Assembly: GCA_965222335.1 (NCBI GenBank) | Contig: OZ244944.1 | Span: 1,364,001-1,428,000, forward strand | DNA from: G965222335 sp965222335 | GTDB taxonomy: Bacteria; Pseudomonadota; Gammaproteobacteria; Pseudomonadales; Halieaceae | Length of the DNA: 64,000 nt | Direction of reading: 5' to 3' | Shown: positions 34,483 through 43,912 of the stretch, piece by piece | How positions within the stretch are numbered: the first letter of the stretch is position 1 | Layout of the letters: every line of letters begins with the position of its first letter | Notes under the pieces: generated by a model | Databases searched by the model: none | The model's input: the letters and a program-made list of their open reading frames with translations, nothing else | Told to the model about the DNA's origin: nothing | Position numbers and translations under genes: made by a program

Positions 34483-35276
34483 TACGCAAGATAGCCTTCG
34501 AGCTTGCTGCGAATCGCTTGTGGGTTGTCCCCGTCCGCGATCATCGCCAGGCCCGCGACGACCATGTCCCGGGAGCGCGCCTGCTGCTGGGCTATCGCGC
34601 GCAGCTTGTTGGCCACCGGCAGGAAGAACAGGTTGGCGAGGCCCACGCCGTATATTGTCGCCACAAAAGCAACCGCGATGCCTGAGCCCAGGGCGCTGGG
34701 ATCCGACAGATTGCGCATGACCTGAATAAGGCCGAGCACAGCACCCAGAATCCCCACCGTCGGCGAGTAGCCGCCCATGGCTTCGTATACCTGGGCGTAG
34801 CGCAACTCCGCGGCCAGCCGACTCTCGACGTACACGTCCAGGGTTGCGCGTATCTCCTCCGGCTCGAAACCGTCGATCAGCAGGCGTAGCCCTCGCACTA
34901 CGAATTCATCCTCGGTGTCCTGGTCTACGGATGTCTCCAGCGCCAGCAGGCCGCTGCGCCGGGCGATCCGCGACCATTCGAGAAGCCGCTGCAAGTTGGC
35001 TTCGCGGTCGTCCGCTGGCGGCATGGCGACATTGCCGAGTCGGGCAATCGCCAGACGGAAATCAGCTAGCGGGGTTTGCAGTAGTACCGCGCCCATAGTT
35101 CCGCCCACCACCACCACAAACGCTGTAAGTTGCAGTAATCCGCTGAGCTTGCCGCCTTCAAGCAGATTGCCGGTGACCACCGCTCCCACGGAAAGCATCA
35201 ACCCCAGCAGCGCCAGGTAATCAATCGAACGCCGTGTACCCGCCAGGGGGTTCAATGTTCCGCCGCCATCAGCCAT
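34482..35276 (-). CDS. motC: Flagellar stator subunit MotC (second MotA-type protein)
   Basis: 264 residues from ATG at 35276 (open frame continues upstream inside fliA but MADGGGTLNPLAG is the sensible start). Four membrane helices with the MotA-type segment YSPTVGILGAVLGLIQVMRNLSDP and cytoplasmic loop. It overlaps fliA by 8 bases. Together with MotD it gives a second stator, as in Pseudomonas MotCD. Confidence 0.93.
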   Translation of the reverse strand: MADGGGTLNPLAGTRRSIDYLALLGLMLSVGAVVTGNLLEGGKLSGLLQLTAFVVVVGGTMGAVLLQTPLADFRLAIARLGNVAMPPADDREANLQRLLEWSRIARRSGLLALETSVDQDTEDEFVVRGLRLLIDGFEPEEIRATLDVYVESRLAAELRYAQVYEAMGGYSPTVGILGAVLGLIQVMRNLSDPSALGSGIAVAFVATIYGVGLANLFFLPVANKLRAIAQQQARSRDMVVAGLAMIADGDNPQAIRSKLEGYLA

Positions 35277-35976
35277 GCCATTCGCCCAGTCCCGAGCGCA
35301 GACGCGCCAGCGCCTGGCCATGCAGCTGCGACACGCGGGATTCAGACACCCCCAGCACCATACCAATCTCTTTGAGATTCAGGCCCTCGTCGTAGTAGAG
35401 CGCCATCATCAGTTGCTCCTTCTCGGGTAGTTTTTCGATGCCCAGCGCCAGGCACTCGCGAAAGCGCTGGGAATCAACCTGGGCCGCCGGATCGCCATCG
35501 CCCGGCAGCATGCCTTCGTCGTCATCCCCGAGCGGCAACATCCTCGCACAGGCCAGCTCCCCAGCGAGCTGCTGGTAGTCCTGCAGTGACAGCCCCAGTT
35601 CCGCGGCGATCTGCCGGTCTCCGGGGACCTCGCCGTCGCGGGCTGCGACCGCGTCGATCGCCTCGGCCACGCGTCGCAGTTCCCGCTGCACACGCCGGGG
35701 CAACCAGTCGCCGCTCCGCAACTCATCCAGCATCGCTCCCTTGATACGGATACCGGCGTAGGTGCTGAAGCTGGCACCACTGTCATCCCGGTACTGTTCA
35801 CGTGCGCGTAGCAGCCCCACCATTCCCGACTGGATGAGATCATCGACTTCAATGCTCGCGGGCAGTTTGGCCGCCAGGTGAAGCGCAATCCGCTTGACCA
35901 GTGGCAGGTGCTCTCTGAGCAGGTCGTCAACACCGACGTGATCAGAGGTCTGGTAGGGGCTGCCGGAAACGGACAT
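35269..35976 (-). CDS. fliA: RNA polymerase sigma factor FliA (sigma-28)
   Basis: 235 residues, standard FliA size. Region 2 (DLIQSGMVGLLRAREQY, then FSTYAGIRIKGAMLDELRSGDWLPR) and region 4 (LNLKEIGMVLGVSESRVSQLHGQALARLR) are intact. It directs late flagellar genes such as fliC, whose promoter at 61145-61171 matches the sigma-28 consensus. It lies between flhG and motC, with no cheY or cheZ after it. Confidence 0.97.
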   Translation of the reverse strand: MSVSGSPYQTSDHVGVDDLLREHLPLVKRIALHLAAKLPASIEVDDLIQSGMVGLLRAREQYRDDSGASFSTYAGIRIKGAMLDELRSGDWLPRRVQRELRRVAEAIDAVAARDGEVPGDRQIAAELGLSLQDYQQLAGELACARMLPLGDDDEGMLPGDGDPAAQVDSQRFRECLALGIEKLPEKEQLMMALYYDEGLNLKEIGMVLGVSESRVSQLHGQALARLRSGLGEWHG

Positions 35977-35991
35977 GATAAGATCTGGGCC

Positions 35992-36819
35992 CTACACCGA
36001 CTGAGGCGCAATCATCCGTTCCAGGAAGAACGCGATGCCGCCCCCGGGGGAGCCCCCTCCCTCCTGTCGGTCGATTCGCTCGGCGATGCCGACAAAAGCC
36101 CTGGCTGCGGGCGAACGCGGATAACTGAGGACCACGGGCGCCCTGCCCTGTACCGCCTTGCGCAGGTAGGGGTCCTGGGGAATCGTGCCGAGAAACTGCA
36201 GGCGAACGTCGAGGAAACGGTCAGCGACAGAACACAGGCGCGTGAACAGGCGGCGCCCCGCCGGCTCGCTGTCCATCATGTTTGCCAGGATCTGGAAGCC
36301 GCTGACGCCGTGCTCCTGATGCAATACCTTGATCAGGGAGTAGGCATCGGCGATCGACGCGGGCTCGTCGCAAACCACCACAACAACATCCTGGCAGGCG
36401 CTGCAAAACGTCAACACCGCTGGATCAAGGCCCGCTCCTGTATCCACGAGCAAGGTGTCAAAGTTGCCCTCCAACTGACTGAATTCGCGCACCAGCCCGG
36501 CCAACTCCAGGTCACCCAGGCGCGCCATCCTCGCCAGCCCCGAGCTGGCAGGTATGACCCGGATGCCGCCGGGGCCCTCCACCAGCACATCTTCAAGGGC
36601 GCGCTCACCGGCCAGCACGTGACTGATATTCCATTGCGGCTTTAACCCGAGCACCAGGTCCACGTTGGCGAGGCCAAGATCCGCATCGAACAGCAAGACC
36701 GAGCCCCCGGCTTGCGAAAGGCTAACGGCGAGGTTGACGGCGATATTGGTCTTTCCTACCCCGCCCTTGCCGCCTGTTATGGCAATCACGTTTATGGGCG
36801 CTCGCTGGCTCATGGGCAT
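35992..36819 (-). CDS. flhG: Flagellar number regulator FlhG (FleN), MinD-type ATPase
   Basis: About 275 residues from ATG at 36819 (or 36813). The deviant Walker A GGKGGVGKT lies near residue 17, and the switch and DTGAGL motifs follow. It limits polar flagellum number, antagonising FlhF and inhibiting FleQ in relatives. It sits between flhF and fliA. Confidence 0.94.
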   Translation of the reverse strand: MPMSQRAPINVIAITGGKGGVGKTNIAVNLAVSLSQAGGSVLLFDADLGLANVDLVLGLKPQWNISHVLAGERALEDVLVEGPGGIRVIPASSGLARMARLGDLELAGLVREFSQLEGNFDTLLVDTGAGLDPAVLTFCSACQDVVVVVCDEPASIADAYSLIKVLHQEHGVSGFQILANMMDSEPAGRRLFTRLCSVADRFLDVRLQFLGTIPQDPYLRKAVQGRAPVVLSYPRSPAARAFVGIAERIDRQEGGGSPGGGIAFFLERMIAPQSV

Positions 36820-36859
36820 GAAAACTCGTTGTCGGGCCTGTCCGTGTGCCCCCGGTTCA

Positions 36860-37999
36860 TCAGGCGGTCGCCAGGGAGGCGGGTGAACGCCGTGCCGGAT
36901 GCCTGTTGGCGTGGAACAGGCGCTGCTTCTCCGCCAGACCAATTAACTCCGCTGCGTCGGCGGGCTCCAGATCCTCGGGCATCCGCTGCCCGCGACTGAA
37001 ACCCAGCAGTGGGAACCCGGCCCTGATGATGGCATCCAGTACCCCCCCCAATACTATCGATTCATCCACCTTGGTGACAACTGTTCCCACTGCGCTGTAG
37101 GGCGCGAGTAGACTCAAAATCTCGCGGTTCTGCGCGGGCTGCGCGACCGCGGAGAGAACACAGCACAGCGCGATATCCCTGGCCGCACTGGTCAAGGAGT
37201 GAACCTGTTCCGACCAGAGGGGGTCGCGCTGGCTCAAGCCCGCGGTGTCGATATAGATGCGCCGACATCCACCAAGAGTCTTCAGGGCAACGCGCAGCTC
37301 CGAGAGGGAGCCCGCCTGGATACAGGCAAGGTCAAAGCGACGAGCAAGTCCATGCAGGGGACTGGCACCCCGACTGCTGAAGCAGTCCATCGCGACAATA
37401 CCGACCTGCCCTTCCTCGCCGTGCTGCAGGTCTCTCGCCGCCAGACGCGCCACCGTGGCACTCTTGCCCACGCCCGTGGCCCCTATACAGGCAATCACCT
37501 TTGGCGCGCGCTGCTGCCAGTCCTCCCGCGGCAGCGGCAACCGCTCACCAAGAGCTTCCAGCACCTGCCGCCATTGAACTTCGCTTGGCTGGGACTGCTC
37601 CAGGCCGTCGATAATCCCACCGCCCACCATTCGGGAAAAGCCCATTTGCAGCAGACGCTGTTGCAACAGCGAGCGACTGGCAGGCTGCGCGGCTGACTCG
37701 CGCCAGGTCCGTTGCTGCAGTTCCTGCTCCAGCATACCGCGCAGGCGCACCAGCTCTGACTCCAGCCGCGCCATGGTCAGCTCGGGGGCCGCGGTGGCAG
37801 ATGGCCTACCGGGCTCGAGATCCCGGGGCGCGAGCTCTTCCGAGGCTTCCTGCATCACGGCGCTCAAGTCCGCGGCGGCGAGCAGCTCCACCTGTTTGCC
37901 CACCCGGCGATTGGACAGGATGACAGCCTCGGGACCCAGGCTCTCGCGAACCTTGGCCAGCGCCAGGCGACTGTTGTCGGCGGTAAAACGTTGTATCAC
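36860..37999 (-). CDS. flhF: Flagellar placement GTPase FlhF
   Basis: 379 residues. The SRP-type GTPase has its P-loop at 173-181 (GATGVGKSA), a later DTAGLSQRD segment, and an N-terminal B-domain linker. FlhF puts the flagellum at the pole. GTG start at 37997-37999 with GGAGAG upstream. It follows flhA by about 30 bases. Confidence 0.95.
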   Translation of the reverse strand: MIQRFTADNSRLALAKVRESLGPEAVILSNRRVGKQVELLAAADLSAVMQEASEELAPRDLEPGRPSATAAPELTMARLESELVRLRGMLEQELQQRTWRESAAQPASRSLLQQRLLQMGFSRMVGGGIIDGLEQSQPSEVQWRQVLEALGERLPLPREDWQQRAPKVIACIGATGVGKSATVARLAARDLQHGEEGQVGIVAMDCFSSRGASPLHGLARRFDLACIQAGSLSELRVALKTLGGCRRIYIDTAGLSQRDPLWSEQVHSLTSAARDIALCCVLSAVAQPAQNREILSLLAPYSAVGTVVTKVDESIVLGGVLDAIIRAGFPLLGFSRGQRMPEDLEPADAAELIGLAEKQRLFHANRHPARRSPASLATA

Positions 38000-38031
38000 G
38001 AATCTCTCTCCAGCTTGCCGGGCACTGATCG

Positions 38032-40140
38032 CTATGCCCGCTGAGTTGCGCCGATGGTGGCGATCACCTTGATCGATTTACTGGGCGGTATCTCCTCATA
38101 GGCCAGGACATACAACCCGCTGATCCGCCCGCGCAGCAGGCGGGCCAGGAACAGCCGAACACCCGAACCCACCAGCAGAACGGCCTGGGCACCTTCCGCC
38201 TCCAGGCGCTGACTGCCCTCGGAGAGCTGGGTCATTATCGAATTCAACAGTGACGGCTCCAGGCCCCCGCCAGCACCCTGTATCGAGTTTTGCAATATCT
38301 GTTCCAGCTGGGAGTCCAGGGCCAGCACCTTCAGCTCTGGCGCGGTCTGCGCCACGATCTGGTAGATGGAAGGACCGAGCGCAACACGAACCCGGGCAAG
38401 CAAAGCGTCAGAATCTTGACTCCCTGCCTGCGCCGACGCGAGGGTCTCGGCGATGTTGCGCATGTCGCGCACGGGGACGCCCTCTTCGAGCAGCGCCTGT
38501 AACACCCGCGTCACCTCGGCCAGGGACATGACCCCGGGTACCAGGTTTTCCACCAGCTTGGGGGAGCTCCGCGCCAGTTTGTCCAACAGCAGCTGCACAT
38601 CGTCCTGGCCCAGCAACTTGTGGGCGTGGTTCTTGAGAATCTGGCTGAGGTGAGTGGCGATGATCGTGCTGTTATCGACCACGGTGAACCCCAGGGACTG
38701 CGCCTCGGCTCGCTGCGACGGGTCGATCCATACCGCGTCCAGGCCAAAGGTGGGATCCTTGGTGTGAACCCCCTCCAGCTCCGGGCTCGCCTGCCCCGGG
38801 TTGATGGCGAGTTCCCGCCCCTGCAGGCACTCGCCCTCGCCCACCACCACATCGTGCAGGGTAATCCGGTAGGCGTTGGGGGCGAGGTCCAGGTTGTCGC
38901 GGATATGCACGCTGTGCACCAGAAAACCGAGTTCCTGCGAGAGTTTCTTGCGCACCCCTTTGATTCGCGGTAGCAGGTCACCTCCCTGGTTGCGATCGAC
39001 GAGCGCAATCAGCCGGTAGCCGACCTCGAGACCGATCTCGTCCACATCGCCCACGTCATCCCAGCTCAGTTCCGCCGCCTCGGCCGGTGCCGGCGCCACG
39101 TTGCTCGCCGGCACCTCTTCCGTATCACTGGCCTGGAGCCGCTGCCAGCGCATCAGGCCAAAGGCGATCAAGGCGCCCCCAATCGGCAGAAACACCAGTG
39201 CGGGCATGCCCGGTATCAGGCCGATCAAGGTAATAATGCCGCCCGCGACCAGCAGTACACGCGGGTTATCAGTCAACTGCGCGCTGACCGCCCCGCCCAT
39301 ATCCTGGCTGCTGGACACACGGGTCACGATAATTGCAGTCGCGGTGGACAGAAGCATGGACGGTATCTGCGCAACCAAACCGTCGCCAATAGTCAACAGG
39401 GCGTAGTTCTGCGCCGCGTCACCAACGCTCAGGTTATGCTGCAATGTTCCGATCATGATCCCACCAAGAATGTTGATGAACAGGATCAGAATGCCGGCCA
39501 CGGCGTCGCCGCGGACGAACTTGCTCGCACCGTCCATCGCCCCGTAGAAGTCGGATTCCTGGCCGACCTCCTCCCGGCGTCGCAATGCTTCGGCCTGGTC
39601 AATCAGGCCCGCATTCAGGTCCGAGTCGATGGCCATCTGCTTGCCGGGCATCGCATCCAGGGTGAAGCGCGCGGTCACCTCGGAGACCCGGCCAGCGCCC
39701 TTGGTGACCACCACGAAATTGATAATCACCAGAATCGTGAATAGCACCAGGCCCACGGCGTAACTGCCACCCACTACGAACTCTCCGAAGGCCTCAATCA
39801 CCTGCCCGGCAGCGGCGGTGCCACTATGGCCCTCGAGCAAGACCACCCGCGTGGAGGCCACATTGAGGCCCAGCCGCAACAGGGTTGCGATCAACAAAAC
39901 CGTGGGGAACGCGGCGAACTCGAGGGGACGGGTGGCGTACACCGCCGCCAGCAGCACCACCACCGCAAGCGCGATATTGAACGTAAAGAGTACGTCCAGG
40001 GCCAACGGTGCCAGTGGCAGCACGATCATCACCAGCATCAGCAGGACCACCAGCGGTGTGCCCACGCCATTCAATACGCTGGCGGCCAGTCCGAGTCGTC
40101 CCGTGCCCACCAGAGTGGCAGCGCCCTCATTAGCGGCCAT
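38032..40140 (-). CDS. flhA: Flagellar export gate protein FlhA
   Basis: 702 residues, typical size. Eight membrane helices in the N-terminal half, the FHIPEP-type signature in ARFTLDAMPGKQMAIDSDLNAGLI, then the large cytoplasmic domain. ATG at 40140 has GAGGAG at good spacing; the open frame runs to 40164. Overlaps flhB by 11 bases. Confidence 0.97.
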   Translation of the reverse strand: MAANEGAATLVGTGRLGLAASVLNGVGTPLVVLLMLVMIVLPLAPLALDVLFTFNIALAVVVLLAAVYATRPLEFAAFPTVLLIATLLRLGLNVASTRVVLLEGHSGTAAAGQVIEAFGEFVVGGSYAVGLVLFTILVIINFVVVTKGAGRVSEVTARFTLDAMPGKQMAIDSDLNAGLIDQAEALRRREEVGQESDFYGAMDGASKFVRGDAVAGILILFINILGGIMIGTLQHNLSVGDAAQNYALLTIGDGLVAQIPSMLLSTATAIIVTRVSSSQDMGGAVSAQLTDNPRVLLVAGGIITLIGLIPGMPALVFLPIGGALIAFGLMRWQRLQASDTEEVPASNVAPAPAEAAELSWDDVGDVDEIGLEVGYRLIALVDRNQGGDLLPRIKGVRKKLSQELGFLVHSVHIRDNLDLAPNAYRITLHDVVVGEGECLQGRELAINPGQASPELEGVHTKDPTFGLDAVWIDPSQRAEAQSLGFTVVDNSTIIATHLSQILKNHAHKLLGQDDVQLLLDKLARSSPKLVENLVPGVMSLAEVTRVLQALLEEGVPVRDMRNIAETLASAQAGSQDSDALLARVRVALGPSIYQIVAQTAPELKVLALDSQLEQILQNSIQGAGGGLEPSLLNSIMTQLSEGSQRLEAEGAQAVLLVGSGVRLFLARLLRGRISGLYVLAYEEIPPSKSIKVIATIGATQRA

Positions 40141-41284
40141 CGCTCGACTCCTCCCCGTTATCATCGCGGTACTCCGGCGGTACCTCTATGTCATCCGGCT
40201 GGGGCACATAGTCCGTGGGTCCGGCGCTGCGCAGCTGGAAAACGTAGGCCAGCACCCTGGCGACCGCGAGGTAAAGCCCCCGGGGTATCTCGTCACCAAT
40301 CTCCGTACTGGCGTACAGCGCCCTTGCCAACGGCGGGGCCGAGAAGATCGCGACGCCGTTCTCCCGGGCGCACTCCCGAATGCGGGCGGCCATCAGGTCC
40401 CGGCCCTTGGCAAGCACCTCCGGTGCGCCGGTGCCCTCTGGCTGGTAACGCAGGGCCACCGCGTAATGGGTGGGGTTGGTAATGACCACGTCTGCCTTGG
40501 GCACATCCTGCATCATGCGCCTCTGTGCGGCCTCACGCTGCATGGTCTTGATCCGCTGTTTGACCTCGGGGCGCCCGTCGGTTTCCTTGAGCTCGTCGCG
40601 CACCTCCTGGCGTGTCATGCGCAGCTGCCGCTGGTGATTCCAGCGCTCAAAGGGGACATCGATAGCCGCAACCAGCAGCATGGTCGCGCTCAAGGCCAGA
40701 AAGCTCCACAGCAGGACGGCAATAGCACTCTGCATCGCGGCGCCGGGGGTGTACTGCGCAAGCACCAGCAGTTCGCGGTGGAACAGGCGGAACAGCAGCA
40801 AGGTAACGAAAGCCAGCAGCAGAAACTTGGCCAGCGTCTTGAGCAGTTCCATCAGCCCCTTAAGGGAGAAGACCCGGCCCAGGCCCTTCACCGGGTTGAT
40901 TTTCTCCAGCTTGAAGGCGATCGCCGAGGCACTGAAAGCCCAGCCGCCCATGACCAGCGGGCCCATGAAGGCCGCCAACAGGGTCACCGTCAGGAAGGGC
41001 GCGATCGCCGCAAAAGCCCGCAGCGAGATATCCCCGAGCTGACTCGCCATGCTGGCGGTGGTGAGCAATTGCCCTCGCTCCACCTGCAGTGCGTCACTGA
41101 ACACGAGTCGCAGGCTATCCAGCCAGGCGCCGCCGAAAAACAGCAGGGCAAGCGCGCTCATCAGCAGGGTTAGCAGAGTATTGAGTTCCTTGGAGCGCGG
41201 TACCTGTCCCTTGCGCCGCGCCTCCTGCAGGCGTTTGGGGGTCGGCTCTTCGGTCTTTTCCTGTCCCGGCTGCTCTTCGGCCAT
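40130..41284 (-). CDS. flhB: Flagellar export specificity switch FlhB
   Basis: 384 residues. N-terminal membrane half, then the autocleavage motif NPTH at 270-273 (VVITNPTHYAVALRY). FlhB switches export from hook to filament subunits on a signal from FliK. It shares a base with the end of fliR. Its C-terminal domain is the parent of the separate 93-residue gene at 29853-30134. Confidence 0.97.
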   Translation of the reverse strand: MAEEQPGQEKTEEPTPKRLQEARRKGQVPRSKELNTLLTLLMSALALLFFGGAWLDSLRLVFSDALQVERGQLLTTASMASQLGDISLRAFAAIAPFLTVTLLAAFMGPLVMGGWAFSASAIAFKLEKINPVKGLGRVFSLKGLMELLKTLAKFLLLAFVTLLLFRLFHRELLVLAQYTPGAAMQSAIAVLLWSFLALSATMLLVAAIDVPFERWNHQRQLRMTRQEVRDELKETDGRPEVKQRIKTMQREAAQRRMMQDVPKADVVITNPTHYAVALRYQPEGTGAPEVLAKGRDLMAARIRECARENGVAIFSAPPLARALYASTEIGDEIPRGLYLAVARVLAYVFQLRSAGPTDYVPQPDDIEVPPEYRDDNGEESSDGR

Positions 41285-42048
41285 CAGAGCAGACCCACTG
41301 CTTGCAGGATGGCCTCACGCGCCGCGGCGCCGAAACGCTCGAGGAATACCGGCAGCGACAACATCATGAACACGAGGCCAACCAGTATGGTTACTGGAAA
41401 ACCCACGGCAAAAATATTCAATTGTGGTGCGGCCCGGGTGATCACCCCGAAAGCGACGTTGGTCATCAGTACGGCGGTCACCGCCGGCAGCGCCAGCAGC
41501 ACCGCCGTGGCAAACACCTGGGATCCCATGACGAACACCGCCAGGGCCCGGGCCGGGTCAAGTGCGGTCGCGGCGATGGGCAAGAGGTTGAAGCTGTCGG
41601 CCAGAGCGGAGATCAACAGCAGGTGACCGTCGATCGCCAGAAAAAGAAGTACCGCCAGGATCGTGTTCAACTGGCTCACCACCGGCACCTGCACCCCGTT
41701 CTGGGGGTCAACCGACATCGCGAACCCCAGGCCCATCGACATTGCCAGGGTTTCACCCGCCACCACGACCGCGGCGAACGCCAGTTGCACCACCAGCCCC
41801 ATCATGACACCGATCAGCACCTCCCGCGCCGCCAGCAACAGGCCGGGCGCGCTGATGATGTCCACCGCCGGCGGTGCCTGCATCGACGGTACCAGCAGGG
41901 CCGCGACCGCCAACCCGAGGATCACCCGCACCCTCACTGGCAGCGAGGCGCCACTGAATACCGGCGCCACCAGAAACAGCGCGGAAATCCGCAGGAAGGG
42001 CCAGGTATAAGCCTGCACCCAGCCGACGATGTCGCTTGCCTCGATCAT
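41284..42048 (-). CDS. fliR: Flagellar export protein FliR
   Basis: 254 residues, six membrane helices, FliR family pattern including AGETLAMSMGLGFA and the following PVVSQL segment. Overlaps fliQ and flhB by a few bases, in the canonical order. Confidence 0.95.
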   Translation of the reverse strand: MIEASDIVGWVQAYTWPFLRISALFLVAPVFSGASLPVRVRVILGLAVAALLVPSMQAPPAVDIISAPGLLLAAREVLIGVMMGLVVQLAFAAVVVAGETLAMSMGLGFAMSVDPQNGVQVPVVSQLNTILAVLLFLAIDGHLLLISALADSFNLLPIAATALDPARALAVFVMGSQVFATAVLLALPAVTAVLMTNVAFGVITRAAPQLNIFAVGFPVTILVGLVFMMLSLPVFLERFGAAAREAILQAVGLL

Positions 42049-42314
42049 CCAAGCATTGCCGGTATGTCACGATAGAGCCGCTCGGTGAACGTGGTAATCA
42101 GCTCCAGCATCCAGCCGCCAGCGACGAACAGCGCCACGATGACCGCGAGCAGCTTGGGAATAAAACTCAGGGTCATCTCCTGTATCTGCGTCGCCGCCTG
42201 GAAAATACCGATAAGCAGCCCCACGGCCAGAGCCCCGCCGAGTATGGGTCCGGCCAGCAGAACCGCGAGCCACAGCGCCTGCATGCCGACATCGAGTACT
42301 TCCTCCGGCGTCAA
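42045..42314 (-). CDS. fliQ: Flagellar export protein FliQ
   Basis: 89 residues, two membrane helices; starts MTPEEVLDVGMQALW and has LLIGIFQAATQIQEMTLSF, the FliQ signature. Export gate subunit. Confidence 0.96.
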   Translation of the reverse strand: MTPEEVLDVGMQALWLAVLLAGPILGGALAVGLLIGIFQAATQIQEMTLSFIPKLLAVIVALFVAGGWMLELITTFTERLYRDIPAMLG

Positions 42315-42324
42315 GGCAACTCAC

Positions 42325-43071
42325 TCACAACGCAAAACTCGATACCAGGGTAGTCGCCACCAGGGACCAGCCATCCACCAGTACAAAGAGCATCAGTTTG
42401 AAAGGCAGGGAAATCAGCATCGGCGACAGCATCATCATGCCCATGGACATCAGCACCGATGCGACCACCAGATCGATGACCAGAAACGGTACGAACAGCA
42501 GAAAGCCGATCTGGAAAGCCGTCTTCAGCTCACTGGTGAGGAAAGAAGGAAGGAGCACGTGCATCGGTACTTCGGCCCGTGTGGCGTAGGGTCCGTAGCC
42601 GCCCAGTTCCGAAAACAGCATCAGGTCATTTTCGCGCGTCTGGGAAAACATGAACTCGCGGAAAGGCTCGCGCGCCGTGGCCAGTGCCTCTTCGAAGCCA
42701 ATCGTTTCCTCGAGAAAAGGCTGCAGGGCCTGACCGTAGGCCTGCTCGAGCACCGGCGCCATGATGAACAGGCTGAGGAACAGGGCCAGGCCAAGGATAA
42801 TCTGGTTGGACGGGGTCTGCGCGGTGCCCAGCGCCTGGCGCAGGATCGCCAGTACGATGAGGATACGGGTAAAGGACGTCATGGTAATCAGGAGTGCCGG
42901 CAGCAGGGTCAGCAGGGTCATCACAAGGAGGATCTGGATTCCCAGCGAATAACTGCTGCCGCCGCCCGCGGTGGGCTGTACCTGCAACAGGGGGATTGAG
43001 GCCTGGGCCTGGGCAAGCTCCGGCGCAAGGCAGGCCCAGAGCAGCATGCCCACCGTCGCAAACCAGCGCAT
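42325..43071 (-). CDS. fliP: Flagellar export protein FliP
   Basis: 248 residues with a cleavable signal peptide (about 1-22). The TSFTRILIVLAILRQALGTAQ segment, then PSNQIILGLALFL, is the FliP signature. Shares its first base with the end of fliO. Confidence 0.97.
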   Translation of the reverse strand: MRWFATVGMLLWACLAPELAQAQASIPLLQVQPTAGGGSSYSLGIQILLVMTLLTLLPALLITMTSFTRILIVLAILRQALGTAQTPSNQIILGLALFLSLFIMAPVLEQAYGQALQPFLEETIGFEEALATAREPFREFMFSQTRENDLMLFSELGGYGPYATRAEVPMHVLLPSFLTSELKTAFQIGFLLFVPFLVIDLVVASVLMSMGMMMLSPMLISLPFKLMLFVLVDGWSLVATTLVSSFAL

Positions 43072-43505
43072 CAGCCCCGGCCTCCGGCACGCTGGCCCAG
43101 CGCCTGGCGCATCGCAGTTGCGAATCCACCATCCGCCGCGGGGGCTTGCGGTGGTGCCTCGTCAAAACGGTGCAAGAGTTCCACCTGGCCGGGGCTGACC
43201 CCCAGCAGCAGGTGCGTATCACCCGCCTGCAACAGCACGACCTTCTCGCGCCCCCCCAGGCTCGCGGAAGCCTGCACCTGCAACAGGCCGGATCGCATAC
43301 CCGTGCCACGGCTGAGGGACCGCAACAGCCACAGCACGACGAAAAGGGTCGCGCAGACGAGCAACAGTGAACCCACTATCTGGAGCAGATAACCGCTGTC
43401 GAAAAGCGGCGTATAACCCCCGGAGACGGCATCTGGCTGCGCCAGCGCGGGTACCCCGCAGGCCGCCGTGAGCAGCACCAGCAGCAGTCGGCTAACCGTC
43501 GTCAT
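43071..43505 (-). CDS. fliO: Flagellar export protein FliO
   Basis: 144 residues: signal-like N-terminus, one further membrane helix (about 30-60), then a short FliO domain with VLLQAGDTHLLLGVSPG. Weakly conserved family, called by content and its place between fliN and fliP. Confidence 0.9.
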   Translation of the reverse strand: MTTVSRLLLVLLTAACGVPALAQPDAVSGGYTPLFDSGYLLQIVGSLLLVCATLFVVLWLLRSLSRGTGMRSGLLQVQASASLGGREKVVLLQAGDTHLLLGVSPGQVELLHRFDEAPPQAPAADGGFATAMRQALGQRAGGRG

Positions 43506-43903
43506 CGCAGTTTTTTCAAGCGTTCCGAGGGACTGACAACATCCACCAGGCGCAGGCCGAACTTGCCCTGACTTTCCACGACTTCACCGCGGGCGATCAG
43601 CATGCCGTTGACAATCAGGTCGAGCGGCGCACTGACTTCCCGATCCAGTTCAACCACGGAGCCCTGGCTGAGCGACAGCAATTTGCTGATCGGCACGCTG
43701 GTTCGCCCGATCTCCACCGACAGGGTCACGGGGACATCGAGCAGCATCGACAGATCTATCTCGCCGCCGCCGGCAGAACCGTTCCGGGATCCCGGTTCCG
43801 CCCCGTCAAATTTCGGCAGGTTCGGCGCCCTGACACCTGCCTCGCCCCTGTCCTGACCCTGTATTTCAGCGGTATCGCTATCTGGTGGCATGTCTTCGCT
43901 CAT
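43502..43903 (-). CDS. fliN: Flagellar motor switch protein FliN
   Basis: 133 residues, C-terminal SpoA domain with LLDVPVTLSVEIGRTSVPI and LIVNGMLIARGEVV. C-ring subunit of the switch, overlapping fliO by 4 bases. Confidence 0.97.
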   Translation of the reverse strand: MSEDMPPDSDTAEIQGQDRGEAGVRAPNLPKFDGAEPGSRNGSAGGGEIDLSMLLDVPVTLSVEIGRTSVPISKLLSLSQGSVVELDREVSAPLDLIVNGMLIARGEVVESQGKFGLRLVDVVSPSERLKKLR

Positions 43904-43912
43904 GCTGACTCC

